Positions 62,233-64,000 of a stretch of 64,000 nucleotides of DNA are shown here, in pieces. The DNA comes from Sphingomonas sp. AOB5. GTDB taxonomy: Bacteria > Pseudomonadota > Alphaproteobacteria > Sphingomonadales > Sphingomonadaceae. The position numbers and the translations under genes were made by a program. The notes beneath the pieces were generated by a model, which had not been told where the DNA came from, did no database searches, and saw only the letters and a list, made by a program, of their open reading frames with translations. The DNA is taken from positions 78,271 to 142,270 of the forward strand of contig NZ_JARNTV010000005.1 in assembly GCF_029433115.1 (NCBI RefSeq), in the 5' to 3' direction. Position 1 is the first letter of the stretch. Each line of letters opens with the position of its first letter.

Positions 62233-62688
62233 CTAGTTGCACGCCTCGGGCGGCACCACCGGCAGCGGCAAAGGCGCGACGGGCACGCCGTCTTCGATCA
62301 GTTCCTTGGCCTCTTCGCGCGTCGCCTGACCGTGGATCGGGGCATGCGGCTCGTCGCCGTCGTGCATCGCCCGCGCCCGCGTCGCGAAGCTGCCGCCAAC
62401 CCACTGCGACCCTTCGAGCATCTTCGCCTGCGCCGCGGCCAGAGTCGCCATCGCAGCCTTGATCGCTTCGGGCGGCGGCGCTTCGCCACCGGCTGTGGCT
62501 GGTGCAGCAGAACGCTGGTTTCCCTTGGCCGCGACGTTCGGCGCCATCACGGCCTTCTCGACGTCACCGCGGCCGCACATCGGGCAGGCCAGCAGGCCAC
62601 CTGTGCGCTGTTCCTCATAGGCCGCGCTCGATCCGAACCATGCTTCGAACACATGGCCGGTGCCGCATTTCAGGTCGAATACGATCAC
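62233..62688 (-). CDS. DUF1178 family protein
   Basis: 151 residues. MIVFDLKCGTGHVFEAWFGSSAAYEEQRTGGLLACPMCG with Cys8 and CPMC as possible metal ligands, central low-complexity region, C-terminal GQATREEAKELIEDGVPVAPLP. Family of unknown function, widespread in alpha- and betaproteobacteria and often next to a nitrilase-type gene. GTG 62688 overlaps the nitrilase stop (GTGA). Confidence 0.92.
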   Translation of the reverse strand: MIVFDLKCGTGHVFEAWFGSSAAYEEQRTGGLLACPMCGRGDVEKAVMAPNVAAKGNQRSAAPATAGGEAPPPEAIKAAMATLAAAQAKMLEGSQWVGGSFATRARAMHDGDEPHAPIHGQATREEAKELIEDGVPVAPLPLPVVPPEACN

Positions 62689-63512
62689 AGCGACGCGACC
62701 TCGGGGATCGCCCGGCGATGCTTCAGCACCGGCACGCGCGTGCGGGCATCCTCGACCCGGCCTTGGTCGATCTCGGCAAAGCCCAGCCCGGACTCCTCGC
62801 CCATGTCGAGCACCAGCTCACCCCAGGGATTGGAAACCAGCGAATGGCCATAGGTGGCGCGGCCGTCCTCATGCACGCCGGTCTGCGCCGCCGCGATCAC
62901 GAACGCCGCCGCTTCGATCGCCCGCGCGCGCAGCAGCACATGCCAGTGCGCCGCGCCCGTCGGCCGGGTGAACGCGGCGGGCAGCGCCAGGATCGTCGCG
63001 CCCGCGTCGCTGAGACTGCGAAACAGGTCCGGAAAGCGCAGGTCGTAACAGATGGCGAGGCCCAGCACGCCCAGCGGCGTCCGCACCGTCACCGGCTGTT
63101 CGCCCGGCGCATAGCTGTTCGATTCGCGCCAGCTTTCGCCGGTCGGCAGATCGACATCGAACAGGTGCATCTTGTCGTACCGCGCCCGGATCTCGCCGGT
63201 ATCGTCGATCACGAAGCCGCGATTGGCCAGCTTGCCCTCTTCGCGCAGGATGGCGAGGCTGCCGATATGCACCCACAATCCATGCTTCGCCGCCGCTTCG
63301 CGCACCGCGGCCAGCACCGGATCGTCATGCTCGTGGCGAAGCGCAGCCGCCGCCCGATCGCGGTTGCCGTCCAGCAGTCCCGACATTTCCGGCGTGAACA
63401 GCATCGCCGCGCCGCCCGCCTTCGCATCCTCCACAGCCTTCACCATGGTGCGGGCATTGGCGGCGGGATCGATCCCGCTGGTCATCTGGAGCAGGGCGGC
63501 GCGATTGCTCAT
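62685..63512 (-). CDS. Carbon-nitrogen hydrolase (nitrilase superfamily, Nit1/Nit2-like)
   Basis: 275 residues. Catalytic triad: Glu in LFTPEMSGLLD, Lys in RYDKMHLFDVDLP and Cys in LGLAICYDLRFPDLFR. Related to Nit2 omega-amidase and Nit1 deaminated-glutathione amidase, the latter a metabolite-repair role that fits the neighbouring glutaredoxin. ATG 63512 overlaps the grxC stop by 4 bases; part of an operon running leftwards. Confidence 0.93.
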   Translation of the reverse strand: MSNRAALLQMTSGIDPAANARTMVKAVEDAKAGGAAMLFTPEMSGLLDGNRDRAAAALRHEHDDPVLAAVREAAAKHGLWVHIGSLAILREEGKLANRGFVIDDTGEIRARYDKMHLFDVDLPTGESWRESNSYAPGEQPVTVRTPLGVLGLAICYDLRFPDLFRSLSDAGATILALPAAFTRPTGAAHWHVLLRARAIEAAAFVIAAAQTGVHEDGRATYGHSLVSNPWGELVLDMGEESGLGFAEIDQGRVEDARTRVPVLKHRRAIPEVASL

Positions 63513-63766
63513 GCGTTCAGCAGCGCGTCCAGCTTGCCCTCACGCTCCAGCGCGGCAAGGTCGTCCGATCCGCCGACATGCTTTCCGTCGATGAAGATCT
63601 GCGGATAGGTCGCGCGGCCACCCGAGCGCTCGATCATCTCGGCGCGTTTCGGTCCGCCCATGGTGAGGTCATATTCCTCGACATCGGCGCCCTTGCTGTC
63701 GAGCAGCGATATGGCGCGCGCGCAATAGCCGCAAAACGCCCGTGTATAGATTTCTACCTTGGCCAT
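63509..63766 (-). CDS. grxC: Glutaredoxin 3
   Basis: 85 residues. Thioredoxin fold with active site CGYC (residues 12-15) in IYTRAFCGYCARAISLL instead of the common CPYC, the cis-Pro in ATYPQIFIDGKHVGGSDDL, and the glutathione-binding GG. Reduces protein disulfides with glutathione. The Gly in place of Pro is unusual but known among alphaproteobacterial enzymes. Confidence 0.95.
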   Translation of the reverse strand: MAKVEIYTRAFCGYCARAISLLDSKGADVEEYDLTMGGPKRAEMIERSGGRATYPQIFIDGKHVGGSDDLAALEREGKLDALLNA

Positions 63767-63800
63767 CGTGCCTCCGAGGTGATGATCCGCCAGCCGCTTG

Positions 63801-64000
63801 TCAATCGGCCTCCTCCCCCAGAACGCGCGCCCAGCACAGAAGGATCACTTTCGCCGCGCCCCCACGCTTGAGCAGCTTCGCGCAAGCAGCCGACGTCGCG
63901 CCGCTGGTATGCACATCATCGACCAGCACCACAGTCCGCCCCGCCAGCCGCGCCCTCGCATCCGGCGCCAGCGCGAACGCGCCCGCCACGGCCTTTGCCC
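63801..64000 (-). CDS. comF: ComF-like phosphoribosyltransferase domain protein, C-terminal part (5' end outside window)
   Basis: The visible ~65 residues contain the PRPP-binding loop VVLVDDVHTSGATSAACAKLLKRGGA, the hallmark of type I PRTase folds, and end VILLCWARVLGEEAD. ComF proteins (zinc finger plus PRTase) are most often located next to glutaredoxin and nitrilase genes in alphaproteobacteria, and this position fits. The zinc finger would lie outside the window. Confidence 0.8.
   Translation of the reverse strand, partial: AKAVAGAFALAPDARARLAGRTVVLVDDVHTSGATSAACAKLLKRGGAAKVILLCWARVLGEEAD

Overview
The window looks like chromosome of a GC-rich alphaproteobacterium of the sphingomonad type (Sphingomonas or close kin). 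This is inferred from the very high GC, two large TonB-dependent receptors, ilvB-ilvN-ilvC and serB/miaA of alphaproteobacterial style, a small SWIB protein, sphingomonad-like intergenic palindromes and a large Wzx/Wzy exopolysaccharide (EPS) locus. I saw no rRNA, CRISPR array, insertion sequence or complete prophage. One tRNA, Arg(CCU), lies near the right end.

Left part (1-15 kb): end of a SPOR-domain protein, a TonB-like protein, serB and miaA with overlapping start regions, and the branched-chain amino-acid operon ilvB, an unknown 145-aa gene, ilvN and ilvC. Then come DUF5990, a secreted protein, YceI, a LysE exporter, a TonB receptor, and folE coupled to a pteridine-reductase-like SDR.

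Middle part (15-28 kb): a regulatory island. It holds two unknown genes, a PadR regulator, a LytTR response regulator with its HisK sensor kinase, a divergent HisK-like protein without the catalytic parts, a Cys-less rhodanese, an AraC regulator, a possible HEPN protein, a second TonB receptor and an orphan LytTR protein. Four copies of a 17-bp motif (type ATTGCGTTTCGTACTAT) sit only in front of genes of this island. After it come leuA, a small lipoprotein and the SWIB protein.

EPS part (29-58 kb): export proteins (OPX lipoprotein, BY-kinase co-polymerase), a polyprenyl-phosphate sugar transferase, five GT4-like transferases, GT2 enzymes, Wzx, two Wzy/ligase-type proteins, an acyltransferase, a methyltransferase, a uronate epimerase-like enzyme, and one compact operon. 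That operon joins CDP-glucose chemistry (rfbF, rfbG, C-methyltransferase, oxidoreductase) to a GtrA/GtrB/GtrC-like decoration module. TGC-rich sites recur in the intergenic regions of this locus, which suggests one shared regulator.

Right end (58-64 kb): sulfate activation genes cysD, cysNC and cysQ, a membrane protein, tRNA-Arg, and an operon of comF-like, grxC, nitrilase and DUF1178 genes.
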